Shown piece by piece: positions 7,235 to 15,190 of a stretch of DNA of 19,898 nt. The notes under the pieces are model-generated. The model did not search any database. It worked only from the letters and a program-made list of their open reading frames with translations, and had not been told where the DNA came from. The translations under genes were made by a program, and so were the position numbers. This stretch comes from Verrucomicrobiota bacterium (GTDB lineage: Bacteria; Verrucomicrobiota; Verrucomicrobiia; Opitutales; Opitutaceae): the NCBI GenBank assembly GCA_023433275.1, contig JAEZDN010000079.1, positions 1 through 19,898 of the forward strand. The letters run 5' to 3'. Position 1 is the first letter of the stretch, and every line of letters starts with the position of its first letter.

Positions 7235-8461
7235 CTACTCGCTGCGCAGCGCCTCGACGGGTTTGAGCCGCGCCGCGCGCCACGCCGGGATCAACCCGGC
7301 CAGCGTCGAGGCCAGCACCGAAAACACGATGATCGTGATCACGTCCTGCATGGTGGTGTGCCGCGGCAGGTCCGCGAATTGGTAGAACTTCACGAAGGCC
7401 TCGCGCCCCATCGTCAGCTTGGCAATCAGCTGCACGATCGCATTGCGCCAGTGCAACACGACATATCCCCCCGCGAGGCCCACCGCGGTGCCGGCCAGGC
7501 CGACGAAGAATCCCTGCGCGCAGAAGCAGGCCGCCACCGCGCGCGCCTTCCCGCCCATCGCCCCCAGCAGGCCGATCTCGCGCGTCTTGCGCACCACGGT
7601 CACCAACAGCGAACTCGTGATCGAGAACGCCGCCACGATCACGATGAAGGTCAGGAGAAAGAAGATCATGTTGCGCTCGAAGTTGAGCACCGCCTGGAAA
7701 TCGGCGTTGGACTCGAACCACGTCAGCGCGCCCGCCTCGGGCGGCAGCGCCGCATTCAACGCCACCGCGACCTCGTAAGGATCCGCGCCCGCTTTGAGCC
7801 GCAGGTTGTAGCCATGGACCATGCGATCCAGGCCGTAAAGGTCCTGCATGAGCCGGAGCGGGCAGATCACCGTGGAACTGTCCAGCTGCTGGTGCCCGAT
7901 GCTGAAGATCCCGGCCACCCGCACCTCGCGCGGCAACAACACCTCGTCGCTTTTCATCCGCTCGAGCATCAGCGGCGTATAAACGCTCACGGTGTCCCCC
8001 ACCCTCACGCCGAGCCCGCTCGCGAGGAGATGGCTGAGGATCACGGAATCGTCGTCGAGGTCATCCAGCGACCCGGCGGTCAGGTAGCGCTCGAGCGGGA
8101 TGACCTCCCGGATGCGCTCGAGGTCCACGCCCTGCACGGCGGGAAACGCGGGCCGCCGGGCGAATTCCAACATCACGACCCCCTGCGCATACGCCGAGAA
8201 AGCCTCCACGCCAGGGGTGCTTTCGATCGCGCGGGCCACCGCGCCGTCCGTCTCGATCAGGCCCCGCGCCCGCACCTGGACCTCGCCCTGCGTGTCGATG
8301 ATCATCCGTTTGATCTGGTGGCCGAAGCCACCCATCACGCTGGTCGAGACCAGCATCAGGCCGACCCCGAGGCCTACTCCCAACACCGAGATGACCGTGA
8401 AAAAGGAAAGACGCCCCGTCGGGAATAGCTGCTTGAATGCAAGGTAGATGGGCCAGGGCAT
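7235..8461 (-). CDS. lolC: LolC/LolE family lipoprotein-releasing permease
   Basis: This inner-membrane subunit of the lipoprotein release complex has 408 residues, normal for the family. A first membrane helix lies at about 19-43 (FFTVISVLGVGLGVGLML). It is followed by SVMGGFGHQIKRMIIDTQGEV, a periplasmic MacB-like domain, and three C-terminal helices: FFLLTFIVIVAAFSITSSLLV, the FFVGLAGTAVGLAGGYVV region, and the last at VITIIVFSVLASTLAGLIPAWRAARLKPVEALR, which is the classic FtsX-type end. E. coli uses a LolC and LolE pair; only one permease is encoded here, as in species with a single LolF-type or homodimeric subunit, though a second could lie elsewhere. lysS is 101 bp upstream and lolD 54 bp downstream, all in the same direction. 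The lolC symbol is a family-level label. Confidence 0.9.
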   Translation of the reverse strand: MPWPIYLAFKQLFPTGRLSFFTVISVLGVGLGVGLMLVSTSVMGGFGHQIKRMIIDTQGEVQVRARGLIETDGAVARAIESTPGVEAFSAYAQGVVMLEFARRPAFPAVQGVDLERIREVIPLERYLTAGSLDDLDDDSVILSHLLASGLGVRVGDTVSVYTPLMLERMKSDEVLLPREVRVAGIFSIGHQQLDSSTVICPLRLMQDLYGLDRMVHGYNLRLKAGADPYEVAVALNAALPPEAGALTWFESNADFQAVLNFERNMIFFLLTFIVIVAAFSITSSLLVTVVRKTREIGLLGAMGGKARAVAACFCAQGFFVGLAGTAVGLAGGYVVLHWRNAIVQLIAKLTMGREAFVKFYQFADLPRHTTMQDVITIIVFSVLASTLAGLIPAWRAARLKPVEALRSE

Positions 8462-8475
8462 GGGAAAAGCAGGTC

Positions 8476-8554
8476 AGCTATCAGCACTCAGCAGTCAGCT
8501 TTTGGCAACCCCCGGTTCCATGCATTCTGAGCTGAAAGCTGATCGCTGACAGCT
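8476..8554. repeat. Imperfect inverted repeat of AGCTnTCAGC type
   Basis: Left arm 8476-8501 and the complement of right arm 8529-8554 agree at about 20 of 26 positions, with TCAGC repeated roughly every seven bases. It occupies most of the 101-bp gap between lysS and the permease gene. Related TTCAGC runs occur at 7200-7232 between the permease and lolD. It could form a hairpin in the lysS-lol transcript. Confidence 0.7.
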
Positions 8555-8562
8555 GGTCCGGC

Positions 8563-10050
8563 TCACTTTGCGTCCTGCGGACGCAGCGACGGGAACAGGA
8601 TCACATCCCGGATGCTCTCCGCGCCGGTGAGCAAGATGCACAACCGGTCGATGCCGACGCCCATGCCGCCGGCCGGCGGCATGCCGTGCTCCAGCGAGAG
8701 CAGGAAATCCGTGTCCATCTTCTGCTGGTCCTCGCCCACCTGTTTCTCGAACATCTCGCGCTGCACGAACGGGTCGTTCTGCTCGGAATACGCCGGCGCC
8801 ACCTCCATGCCGCCAATGATGCACTCGAACACGTCGATCAGGCCCGGGTCCTCGGCGTTCAGTTTCGCCAGGGGACAAAGCTCCTTCGGCAGATGCGTCA
8901 CGAACGTCGGCTGGATCAGCGTGGGCTCGATCTTCTTGCCGAAGATCTCGTTCACGATCTCGTGCGTTTCCCAGCCCGGATGGATTTCCAGTCCGAGCTT
9001 CTGCGCCGCCGCGGTCGCTTTCTCGCGGTAGTCCGGCGCATGGCGCTCGGCACTGAGCTTTGAACCAACCGCCTCGTCGATCAGGTCGAAATACCGCGCC
9101 TCGCGCCACTCTCCGGCGAAATTGATCATCTGGCCGCTCGCCGCGTGCTTGATCTCGGTCGCGCCAATGACGTCGCGGCACAGGTCGGCGAAGATCGCCT
9201 TGAGCAGGTCCATCATGCCGCGGAAATCGGAATACGCCTGGTACACCTCGAGCATCGTGAACTCGGGGTTGTGCTTGCGCGACACGCCCTCGTTGCGGAA
9301 CACGCGTCCGATCTCGAACACGCGGTCATAACCGCCCACGAGCAGGCGCTTCAACCGCAACTCGAGCGCGATGCGCAGAAAAAAATCCGCGCCCAGCGCA
9401 TTGTGATGCGTGGTGAACGGCCGCGCCGCCGCGCCGCCCGCCACGCCCTCGAGCACCGGCGTCTCCACCTCCAAAAACTTTCGTCCGGCCAGCGTCCGGC
9501 GCACGCTTGCCACGATGTGGCTGCGTTGCATGAGCCGCCGGCGCGACTCCTCGTTCACGATGAGATCCAGGTAACGCTGGCGGTAGACCTGCTCCATGTC
9601 GGACAGGCCATGCCACTTCTCCGGCAGCGGGCGCAGCGCCTTCGACACGAGCACGTACTTGTCCACGCGCACCGTGATTTCGCCGCTCTTCGATTTGAAC
9701 AGGTTGCCCTCGGCGCCGATGATGTCGCCCAGGTCGAGTTTCTTGAACGCCGCGTAGGCCTCGTCGCCCACCAGGTCCTTCTTCACGTACAGCTGGATCT
9801 GGCCCTGCTGGTCGAGGATCTTGACGAACTGGCTCTTGCCCATGTCCCGAATCACGACCAGGCGACCGGCGACCTTCACGGGCACGGTGTAATCCTGCCC
9901 GTCCACGTACGCCTTCAAGGCCTCGCCGGAAAAATGCGTCTGCTCGCAATTGGCGCGGAACGGATCCGAGCCCGCGGCACGCATATCCTGCAGCTTCTTG
10001 AGCCGCACGGCATGCTGGTCGTGGGAGATGTCCTGGGGAATGTCGCTCAT
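8563..10050 (-). CDS. lysS: Lysyl-tRNA synthetase, class II
   Basis: This enzyme charges tRNA-Lys in the cytoplasm. The 495 residues match the bacterial class II length. An N-terminal OB-fold anticodon-binding domain covers about 50-145 (VKVAGRLVVIRDMGKSQFV). Then come LPEKWHGLSDMEQVYRQRYL, motif 1 near FLEVETPVLEGVAGGAAARPF, motif 2 VFRNEGVSRKHNPEFTMLE (about 250-268), and motif 3 GGMGVGIDRLCILL near the C-terminus. ATG 10050 (MSDIPQ) is chosen over an in-frame GTG at 10071, which adds seven poorly conserved-looking residues; neither has a strong ribosome site. It leads a same-direction run into the Lol genes, and a terminator of the neighbouring operon lies about 100 bp upstream. Confidence 0.97.
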   Translation of the reverse strand: MSDIPQDISHDQHAVRLKKLQDMRAAGSDPFRANCEQTHFSGEALKAYVDGQDYTVPVKVAGRLVVIRDMGKSQFVKILDQQGQIQLYVKKDLVGDEAYAAFKKLDLGDIIGAEGNLFKSKSGEITVRVDKYVLVSKALRPLPEKWHGLSDMEQVYRQRYLDLIVNEESRRRLMQRSHIVASVRRTLAGRKFLEVETPVLEGVAGGAAARPFTTHHNALGADFFLRIALELRLKRLLVGGYDRVFEIGRVFRNEGVSRKHNPEFTMLEVYQAYSDFRGMMDLLKAIFADLCRDVIGATEIKHAASGQMINFAGEWREARYFDLIDEAVGSKLSAERHAPDYREKATAAAQKLGLEIHPGWETHEIVNEIFGKKIEPTLIQPTFVTHLPKELCPLAKLNAEDPGLIDVFECIIGGMEVAPAYSEQNDPFVQREMFEKQVGEDQQKMDTDFLLSLEHGMPPAGGMGVGIDRLCILLTGAESIRDVILFPSLRPQDAK

Positions 10051-10145
10051 GGAAAAAACCGACTCAGCCACGCCGTTTCGCGGAGCGCAAACGGAAACTC
10101 TTCCCCGGGCCCCGCGGGCGAGGCCGCGGCACTAGTGTAATCAGG

Positions 10146-10177
10146 AAAACAAAACAGCCGCCCTCGCGGGCGGCTGT
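10146..10177 (-). terminator. Intrinsic terminator of the DUF2085-PEGA lipoprotein operon
   Basis: A perfect 10-bp stem ACAGCCGCCC/GGGCGGCTGT with a 4-base loop (10154-10177) is followed on the minus strand by TTTTGTTTT. It lies about 25 bp beyond the lipoprotein stop, between that gene and lysS, and separates the two leftward transcripts. Confidence 0.88.
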
Positions 10178-10201
10178 GAAAAGTACGGCGATGAAGCCGG
10201 A

Positions 10202-10849
10202 TCAGCGGGTGGAGCGGCCGACCGAACCCATGATGTCCGTCTTCAAGGTCTGCAGCAGCGCCTCGTCGGTACCCAACGCCCAGCCGCCGACCTCGCGGAA
10301 TTGCGCCTCGGACTTCACCTCGAGCTTCGTGTGGTCCGGCGAGAACTTCACGGTCACTCGCACGCGATAGTCTTCGCTCATGACACCGGTCCAGGTGTAC
10401 AGCCAGTTGGTCCGGATGTAGCCATTGTCCTTGGACAGAACCTCGAGATCAAAGCGGCGCGCCAGCAGGTCGACGACGGCGTTCCACGCGTTCTCGAAGC
10501 CGAGTTCCGGCCGCACTTCAATCCCCGCCCAGGTGGGCTCCATCGTCCGCGTGAAGGTGGTCGGCGCGGTCTTCTCGAGTTCGAAGTGCAGGGCGTAAGG
10601 CGACTGCGCGCTGATCGCGCTATTGATCGTTTTGAAACCGGTCTTCTCGAGGGAGATCTGGGCCGATCCCAGGCGGTTGAACGTCGCTGGGGTCGTTCCC
10701 ACGATGGCCCCATCCAGTTTCACCGTGGCTCCCGATGGCGTGGAGGTGACGTTATAGATCTTGGACGGCGCCGGCGCCGAGTTGCACGCCATGCTCCACA
10801 GGGCAACCACCACGCAGCTGAGCGAGAATACGAGAAATGGACGTTTCAT
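10202..10849 (-). CDS. PEGA-domain lipoprotein of unknown function
   Basis: The 215-residue product has a signal peptide ending in WSMAC with Cys22 as the likely acylated residue, although the lipobox lacks the usual Leu at -3. Residues 31-75 (YNVTSTPSGATVKLDGAIVGTTPATF) form a PEGA repeat, a small beta domain common in surface and cell-wall associated proteins. The C-terminal half (TRTMEPTWAGIEVR to FREVGGWALG) looks like a compact alpha/beta fold with a ARRFDLEVLSKDNGYIRTNW segment, reminiscent of lipoproteins in outer-membrane assembly, but no family is claimed. The ATG overlaps the stop of the upstream DUF2085 gene as ATGA, indicating translational coupling. An intrinsic terminator follows the gene. 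Confidence 0.85.
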   Translation of the reverse strand: MKRPFLVFSLSCVVVALWSMACNSAPAPSKIYNVTSTPSGATVKLDGAIVGTTPATFNRLGSAQISLEKTGFKTINSAISAQSPYALHFELEKTAPTTFTRTMEPTWAGIEVRPELGFENAWNAVVDLLARRFDLEVLSKDNGYIRTNWLYTWTGVMSEDYRVRVTVKFSPDHTKLEVKSEAQFREVGGWALGTDEALLQTLKTDIMGSVGRSTR

Positions 10850-11181
10850 TTGTTAATTGTTTCTTTGTAACGGAGTGAACTCAATGGAATTACCAAGCCC
10901 GCGCCCACGCAAAAACCCAAGGGCAATGCCGTCAAGCATCGAATCCCGTTCCCCACTTCCCAGCCGGATACCTTCTCAACAGCCATCGCTGCGATGGTGA
11001 CTCCGGCCAACAACGCCCACTTGCGGAAGGGAACACGCACCAGCCGCGGATAAACGAGCATGAGCACCACGCCCAACGCCATGGCTCCATAAAAGCCGGT
11101 GCACCGCGCACACAGCCACGGCGGATCCCACAGCCAAAGAAAGCTTCGCTCGGGTATGCGGTGACAGATTGAGGCGATCAT
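10846..11181 (-). CDS. DUF2085 small membrane protein
   Basis: This 111-residue protein carries CHRIPERSF (6-14) and CARCTGFYGA (24-33), the hallmark Cys/His motifs of DUF2085. Three hydrophobic segments follow: about 31-46, 57-69 and 86-100. The conserved Cys-His pairs suggest a metal site or disulfides at the membrane, but no function is established. The frame has a stop five codons upstream of ATG 11181, so the short N-terminus is real. The final AAATGA overlaps the lipoprotein start by 4 nt, tying the two products together. Confidence 0.87.
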   Translation of the reverse strand: MIASICHRIPERSFLWLWDPPWLCARCTGFYGAMALGVVLMLVYPRLVRVPFRKWALLAGVTIAAMAVEKVSGWEVGNGIRCLTALPLGFCVGAGLVIPLSSLRYKETINK

Positions 11182-11372
11182 CCCCGGGACTTTTGCTCAC
11201 CTGAGCGAGCCGTCGCGCCATCACGACTCCAGCGCCGTTCAGGCGAAGGAACGGCTCCCGGCCAGGCACATTCGAATGGCGTCGTCATGCCGGCTTTTTG
11301 GCTTCAGGTTCCGGAACGGCAATTGAATTTACCCTGCCGCAACCCCCGCCCACCCTGCCTGTCTGGAACATC

Positions 11373-12665
11373 ATGCACCCCCTGATGCTCGCCCTCATCG
11401 CCAGCGCCGCCCTCGGCGCCAGCATTGGCCTCATCCGGCAGTGGAACCAGCAAAGCGAGGACCAATCCGGGGAATACGCCGGGGTGCGCACCTTCACCCT
11501 CTGGAGTGTGCTCGGCTGCCTCTCCGCCTTCCTCTCCGACCAGTACGACCAACCTGCGGTGCCCATCGTCCTGGTGCTCGTCGCCGCGCAGATCGTCCTC
11601 GTCCGCAGCCGGCCATCCTCTGCCGGCGGCGGCACCACCACCCTCGCCGCGGCCATCCTCACCGTGCTCGTCGGCACCCTCGTGTTCTGGCAGCAACACC
11701 AGGAAGCCGTGCTCGTCAGCGCCTTGATGGCCGTGGTCCTCGGTCTCAAGCGTCCCATTCACGCCTGGACGCGCTCGTTCACCGAGACGGATATCCGCGC
11801 CACCCTCCAGTTCGTCGCGGTGACCGGCGTCATCCTGCCCCTCGTGCCAAACCAGGCGTACGGCCCCTACGATGCCTTCAATCCCCGCTCCACGTGGATG
11901 ATGGTCGTCCTGATTTCCAGCGTCGGCTTCATCGGCTACGTGCTCATGCGGCTGCTCGGCAGCCGCGCCGGCATCGTCCTGACGAGCATCTTCGGCGGCA
12001 TCGCCTCCAGCACCGCCACGACCCTGGCGTTCACCCGGCAAAGCAAGGACGACCCGGCCCACTCCGAGGCCTACGCCCTGGCGGTGGCCATCGCCTGCAC
12101 GATCATGCTCCCGCGCGTGCTCGTTCTGGTCGGGCTGGTGAACCGCGACCTCGCCATGCAACTCATCCTCCCGTTCGCGTGCATGGCCGTCCCCGGCGTG
12201 CTCTACGCCGGCTGGACCTGGTGGCGCCAGCGCAAGCAACGCCGCAAGGCCGCCCACCCCGCCATCAGCAACCCCCTCAGCCTGATGACCGCGGTGAAAT
12301 TCGCGCTCATCTACACTGTCATCAGCTTCCTCGTAAAGGCCGCCGCCCAGCTTGGCCACATGCAGTCCAGTCTCCTCCCGCTCGCGTTCGTCTCGGGCCT
12401 GACCGATCTCGACGCCATTTCGCTTTCCGTCGCGGGTAACATCTCCTCCGGCGAGGTCACCTTGGGTCTGGCCGCCCATGCCGTGGTCATCGCCGCCATC
12501 GCAAACTCCGTGGTCAAGGCGGGTCTCGCCGCCGCCTTCGGTTCGCCCACCCTCCGCTGGCATGTCGCCATCGTCATGGGCCTCACCATCGCCTGTGGCG
12601 CCCTCGGTTTCATGCTCCTCGGCGACGCCGCCCCGTCCGCTCCCCCCGCGGAAACGCCACAATAA
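11373..12665 (+). CDS. MgtC/SapB-type membrane protein with DUF4010 domain
   Basis: The 430-residue polytopic inner-membrane protein has an N-terminal MgtC-like half: ASIGLIRQW, then GEYAGVRTFTLWSVLGCLSAF (about 33-53). The C-terminal half is DUF4010-like, with GGIASSTATTLAFTRQSK (about 207-224), LPLAFVSGLTDLDAISLSVA and a final helix. About eleven to twelve hydrophobic segments are visible. The transported or sensed substrate is unknown; MgtC proteins are tied to magnesium-limited growth, but that does not define this subfamily. ATG 11373 is used because the 25 residues upstream in frame are Pro-rich and would need a TTG start; TGGAAC gives a modest ribosome site. The gene ends with a Pro/Ala tail and lies upstream of lipA in the same direction. 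Confidence 0.87.
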   Translation: MHPLMLALIASAALGASIGLIRQWNQQSEDQSGEYAGVRTFTLWSVLGCLSAFLSDQYDQPAVPIVLVLVAAQIVLVRSRPSSAGGGTTTLAAAILTVLVGTLVFWQQHQEAVLVSALMAVVLGLKRPIHAWTRSFTETDIRATLQFVAVTGVILPLVPNQAYGPYDAFNPRSTWMMVVLISSVGFIGYVLMRLLGSRAGIVLTSIFGGIASSTATTLAFTRQSKDDPAHSEAYALAVAIACTIMLPRVLVLVGLVNRDLAMQLILPFACMAVPGVLYAGWTWWRQRKQRRKAAHPAISNPLSLMTAVKFALIYTVISFLVKAAAQLGHMQSSLLPLAFVSGLTDLDAISLSVAGNISSGEVTLGLAAHAVVIAAIANSVVKAGLAAAFGSPTLRWHVAIVMGLTIACGALGFMLLGDAAPSAPPAETPQ

Positions 12666-13008
12666 TCCCGGCGCCCGCCCCCGCCGGTCCCGCCCGACCG
12701 ACCGCGTCATCAGGGTCATCGCTTTTTCGGATCGGAATCAGCCTTGCGCCTTTGCGCCTCTTTGCGGCCCGCCGGAATTGTCCGAAGATTGAGATTCTGG
12801 AGCCCGATTCCCAATTTGACGCTTTCCGTATCCACCCCGAAGCGCCCGGCGTCACGCCCTACCTCAAGGCACCCCCTCGCGTCCTCCCGCCTCGCGACCA
12901 ACCCTTGGGCGGCCCGCTAATGTCGCCCATTAATTGACACCCGGATCGGCGTCGCCGCCGCAGATTGTCTTTGCCCTGATCGTGGTTTTTGTGGCCCCAT
13001 TCCCGTCG
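12666..13008. other. 343-bp intergenic region before lipA
   Basis: No gene is recognised. A short run at 12742-12772 (GCGCCTTTGCGCCTCTTTGC) resembles a type of intergenic repeat fragment, but no second copy is in the window. A TTGACA occurs at 12934-12939, but it has no matching -10 box, so the lipA promoter is not placed. Confidence 0.6.
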
Positions 13009-13905
13009 ATGTCCGCCCTCCGCAAACCTGACTGGCTTCGCGCCAAACTGCCTTCCGGCCCCGCCTACCAGGCGACCCGGCGCATGGTCGAGGACAACAA
13101 GCTGCACACGGTCTGCCAGAGTGCCCAATGCCCGAACATCGGCGAGTGCTGGTCCCGCGGAACCGCCACCGTGATGATCCTCGGGAACATCTGCACCCGC
13201 TCCTGCAATTTCTGCGCAATCCAGAACGGCCGCCCCACCGAACACGACCTCGGCGAACCCGCCCGCGTGGCCGATGCGGTGGCCAAGATGGGCCTGCGCC
13301 ACTGCGTCATCACCTCCGTCGCCCGCGACGACCTGAAGGACGGCGGCGCCGGCGTCTGGGCCGCGACGATCCGCGCCGTTCGCTACAAGAATCCCCAGTG
13401 CGCGATCGAGGTGCTCACCCCTGATTTCGTCGGCCGGACGGAGCAACTCGACATCGTGCTCGCCGCCAAGCCCGACATCTTCAACCACAACCTTGAGACG
13501 GTCGAGCGCCTGCAGCGCGCCGTGCGGGTGCAGGCTCGCTACGACCGCTCCCGCTCGATGCTCCAGCACGCGAAGGCCCGCGGCTTCACGACCAAGACCG
13601 GCATCATGCTCGGCCTGGGTGAACAGCAGGCCGAGATCGAGCAGACCCTGCGCGACATCGCGGCCGACAAGACCGACATCCTCACGCTCGGCCAGTATCT
13701 CCAGCCCACCCCGCAGCACTGGAAGATTGACCGCTGGGTGACGCCGGAGGAGTTCGCGCATTGGAAACAAGTCGCCCTCGATCTCGGCATCGGCGTCGTC
13801 GAGAGCGGCCCGCTTGTCCGGTCGAGCTACCACGCCGACGAGCAATCCGCCAAATACGTCGGCGAGGAACACCTGAACATCCGCCCGGCCCTGGCCGGAG
13901 CTTGA
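13009..13905 (+). CDS. lipA: Lipoyl synthase LipA (radical SAM)
   Basis: LipA inserts two sulfur atoms into protein-bound octanoyl chains to make lipoyl groups on E2 and GcvH proteins. The 298 residues show the auxiliary cluster ligands CQSAQCPNIGEC (Cys36, 41, 47), the radical SAM cluster CTRSCNFCAI (Cys62, 66, 69), HNLETVERLQ, GLGE, TLGQYLQPT and the C-terminal VRSSYHADE, whose Ser is a ligand of the auxiliary cluster in characterised LipA. All expected catalytic residues are present. ATG 13009 (MSALRKPDWLR) matches the family N-terminus; the in-frame TTG at 12934 would add a hydrophobic extension unlike LipA. lipB and lplA are not nearby. Confidence 0.97.
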   Translation: MSALRKPDWLRAKLPSGPAYQATRRMVEDNKLHTVCQSAQCPNIGECWSRGTATVMILGNICTRSCNFCAIQNGRPTEHDLGEPARVADAVAKMGLRHCVITSVARDDLKDGGAGVWAATIRAVRYKNPQCAIEVLTPDFVGRTEQLDIVLAAKPDIFNHNLETVERLQRAVRVQARYDRSRSMLQHAKARGFTTKTGIMLGLGEQQAEIEQTLRDIAADKTDILTLGQYLQPTPQHWKIDRWVTPEEFAHWKQVALDLGIGVVESGPLVRSSYHADEQSAKYVGEEHLNIRPALAGA

Positions 13906-14233
13906 TTCGGAATCGCCGCCCGCGGCGGGCCATCCGGGATGATTTTGTCCATCCCTACGCCGTCGCTTTCATCGAATCGGCAATCGGCTGCTCAGCCCTC
14001 CAGCCCGGAGGTCATCTCATCTCCCGCCCACCCCTCGACGCTTCATCTCTGTCCGGAATTGGAACATTGCCTCTGGCGGTACGGCTTAGCCGGAGTGATG
14101 CAGTTGGATGTAGGGGCGGCTTGACCGCCCTTTTCTCGCTTCGGGAAGCAAGGGCGTGGACGAGCCAGGCCCCTACGACTGAACCGTTCGACCGCGCACG
14201 CTGCAAAATTGCATTCCGACTGCATGAGTTGGC
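13906..14233. other. Convergent intergenic region between lipA and the yndJ-like gene
   Basis: Both flanking genes end here. Positions 13906-14087 hold a CCGCC/GGCGG hairpin just after the lipA stop, with no T-tract, and nothing else recognised. The remainder is the A element at 14088-14236. Confidence 0.65.
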
Positions 14234-14236
14234 TTA
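14088..14236 (+). repeat. A element, copy 2
   Basis: This is the most regular copy: AGCCGGAGTGATGCAGTTGG at the left and TTCCGACTGCATGAGTTGGC at the right, with GGCTTAGCC straddling both ends (14084-14092 and 14231-14239). GTAGGGGCGG-CTTGA-CCGCCC (14112-14130) and GGGCGTGGACGAGCCAGGCC plus CCTAC form the paired hairpin core. The right border includes the TAA stop of the yndJ-like gene. Confidence 0.87.
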
Positions 14237-15190
14237 GCCTCGTGACCGGCGAGCCAGGCTCCATGCGAGCGTCCCGCACAGCGCAAACCCGAGCGCGTTC
14301 ACCGTGCCGTGCAGCGCGCGCATCCACGGGATGTCCAGCCAGGGCAGCGGCAAAGTGTGCGCCCGCGCCGCATACAGCAGCGCCATTCCCATTCCGAACA
14401 TCAAGGATGTCCCCGAAACAATCCACAACACCTGCACCACGCGCGGCCACCGGCGCTGGAACGCCAGCCGCAGCTGCAGGAACCCCACCAGCATCGCGCT
14501 CGGCGCCAGCACCAGCGCCGCGACCAATTCGCCCCAGGAGCCGTGGCCTGCCTGCGCCGCCGTGATCCCGATGGCCACCAATGGCACGCCGGCCAGCACG
14601 CCCACGCCGGCGGTGGCGGCGGAGCGCGAGTTGGGAAACTCCGCCAACACGCACGCCGCGACCACCGGCAACACCAGCCCGGCGTAATGAAAATGAACCG
14701 CCGTGAGCTGCACGATGTCGGCCCCGAACCCCATCGGGCGCAGCCCGAGCCGGTCCGCCACCGTCCAAGCCCCGCCTACGACCAACATCACGAGCCCCGC
14801 ATCGCGTACCAACGATGCCAGGGGCCACACCCCTCGCCGGCCGATGCGCACCGCACCAGCCACCGCGAGCATTCCGGCCAGCCCCAGCCAGGGCATGACA
14901 AGCGCCGCCGCCACCCATCCAGGCTCAAGGCGCAATGACACCGCCAGCATCACCGCAGCGGGCATGTGCAACAACCGCGCCCAGTCGAGCAAGCGCCGGG
15001 AAATCCCTCCCTCCCCCACCTCCCCCGCCAAGTCCAGCACCAGGGGTGCCAGCGCCAGCGCCGCCAACCCAAGCAATGCCGCCGACCATGCCATGCTGCG
15101 CAACCCTTCCACTTGCCAGGCCAACGACAAAACCCAGAAGGTCGCGCCGACCGCCGCGCCAATCAATCCGGTCCGCGGTCCCGCGTTCAT
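14234..15190 (-). CDS. YndJ-like polytopic membrane protein
   Basis: The 318-residue protein has about eight to nine hydrophobic helices and few polar loops. The segment GADIVQLTAVHFHYAGLVLPV (about 156-176, with conserved His166 and His168) matches the hallmark of the YndJ family named for B. subtilis YndJ. The function of that family is not established; the two His in a membrane segment could bind a metal or heme, which is inference. Its ATG overlaps the stop of the DUF1990 gene by 4 nt (ATGA), so the two are translated together. The TAA stop lies in the border of an A repeat, which suggests that insertion may have redefined the last residues. Confidence 0.82.
   Translation of the reverse strand: MNAGPRTGLIGAAVGATFWVLSLAWQVEGLRSMAWSAALLGLAALALAPLVLDLAGEVGEGGISRRLLDWARLLHMPAAVMLAVSLRLEPGWVAAALVMPWLGLAGMLAVAGAVRIGRRGVWPLASLVRDAGLVMLVVGGAWTVADRLGLRPMGFGADIVQLTAVHFHYAGLVLPVVAACVLAEFPNSRSAATAGVGVLAGVPLVAIGITAAQAGHGSWGELVAALVLAPSAMLVGFLQLRLAFQRRWPRVVQVLWIVSGTSLMFGMGMALLYAARAHTLPLPWLDIPWMRALHGTVNALGFALCGTLAWSLARRSRG

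Noticed and set aside
10100..10135. CCGCGG palindromic stretch upstream of lysS as a regulatory T-box or riboswitch
   Set aside because: It is too short and lacks specifier or T-box consensus elements; it looks like another short GC repeat.
11304..12719. Long leftward open frame (471 codons)
   Set aside because: It is antisense to the MgtC/DUF4010 gene and consists of Gly/Glu/Asp/His-rich sequence typical of a high-GC shadow.
12934..12962. TTGACA-containing promoter for lipA
   Set aside because: The -35-like word has no AT-rich -10 partner at 16-18 bp.
12859..13872. Leftward open frame of 337 codons
   Set aside because: It is antisense to lipA, which has all its cluster cysteines.
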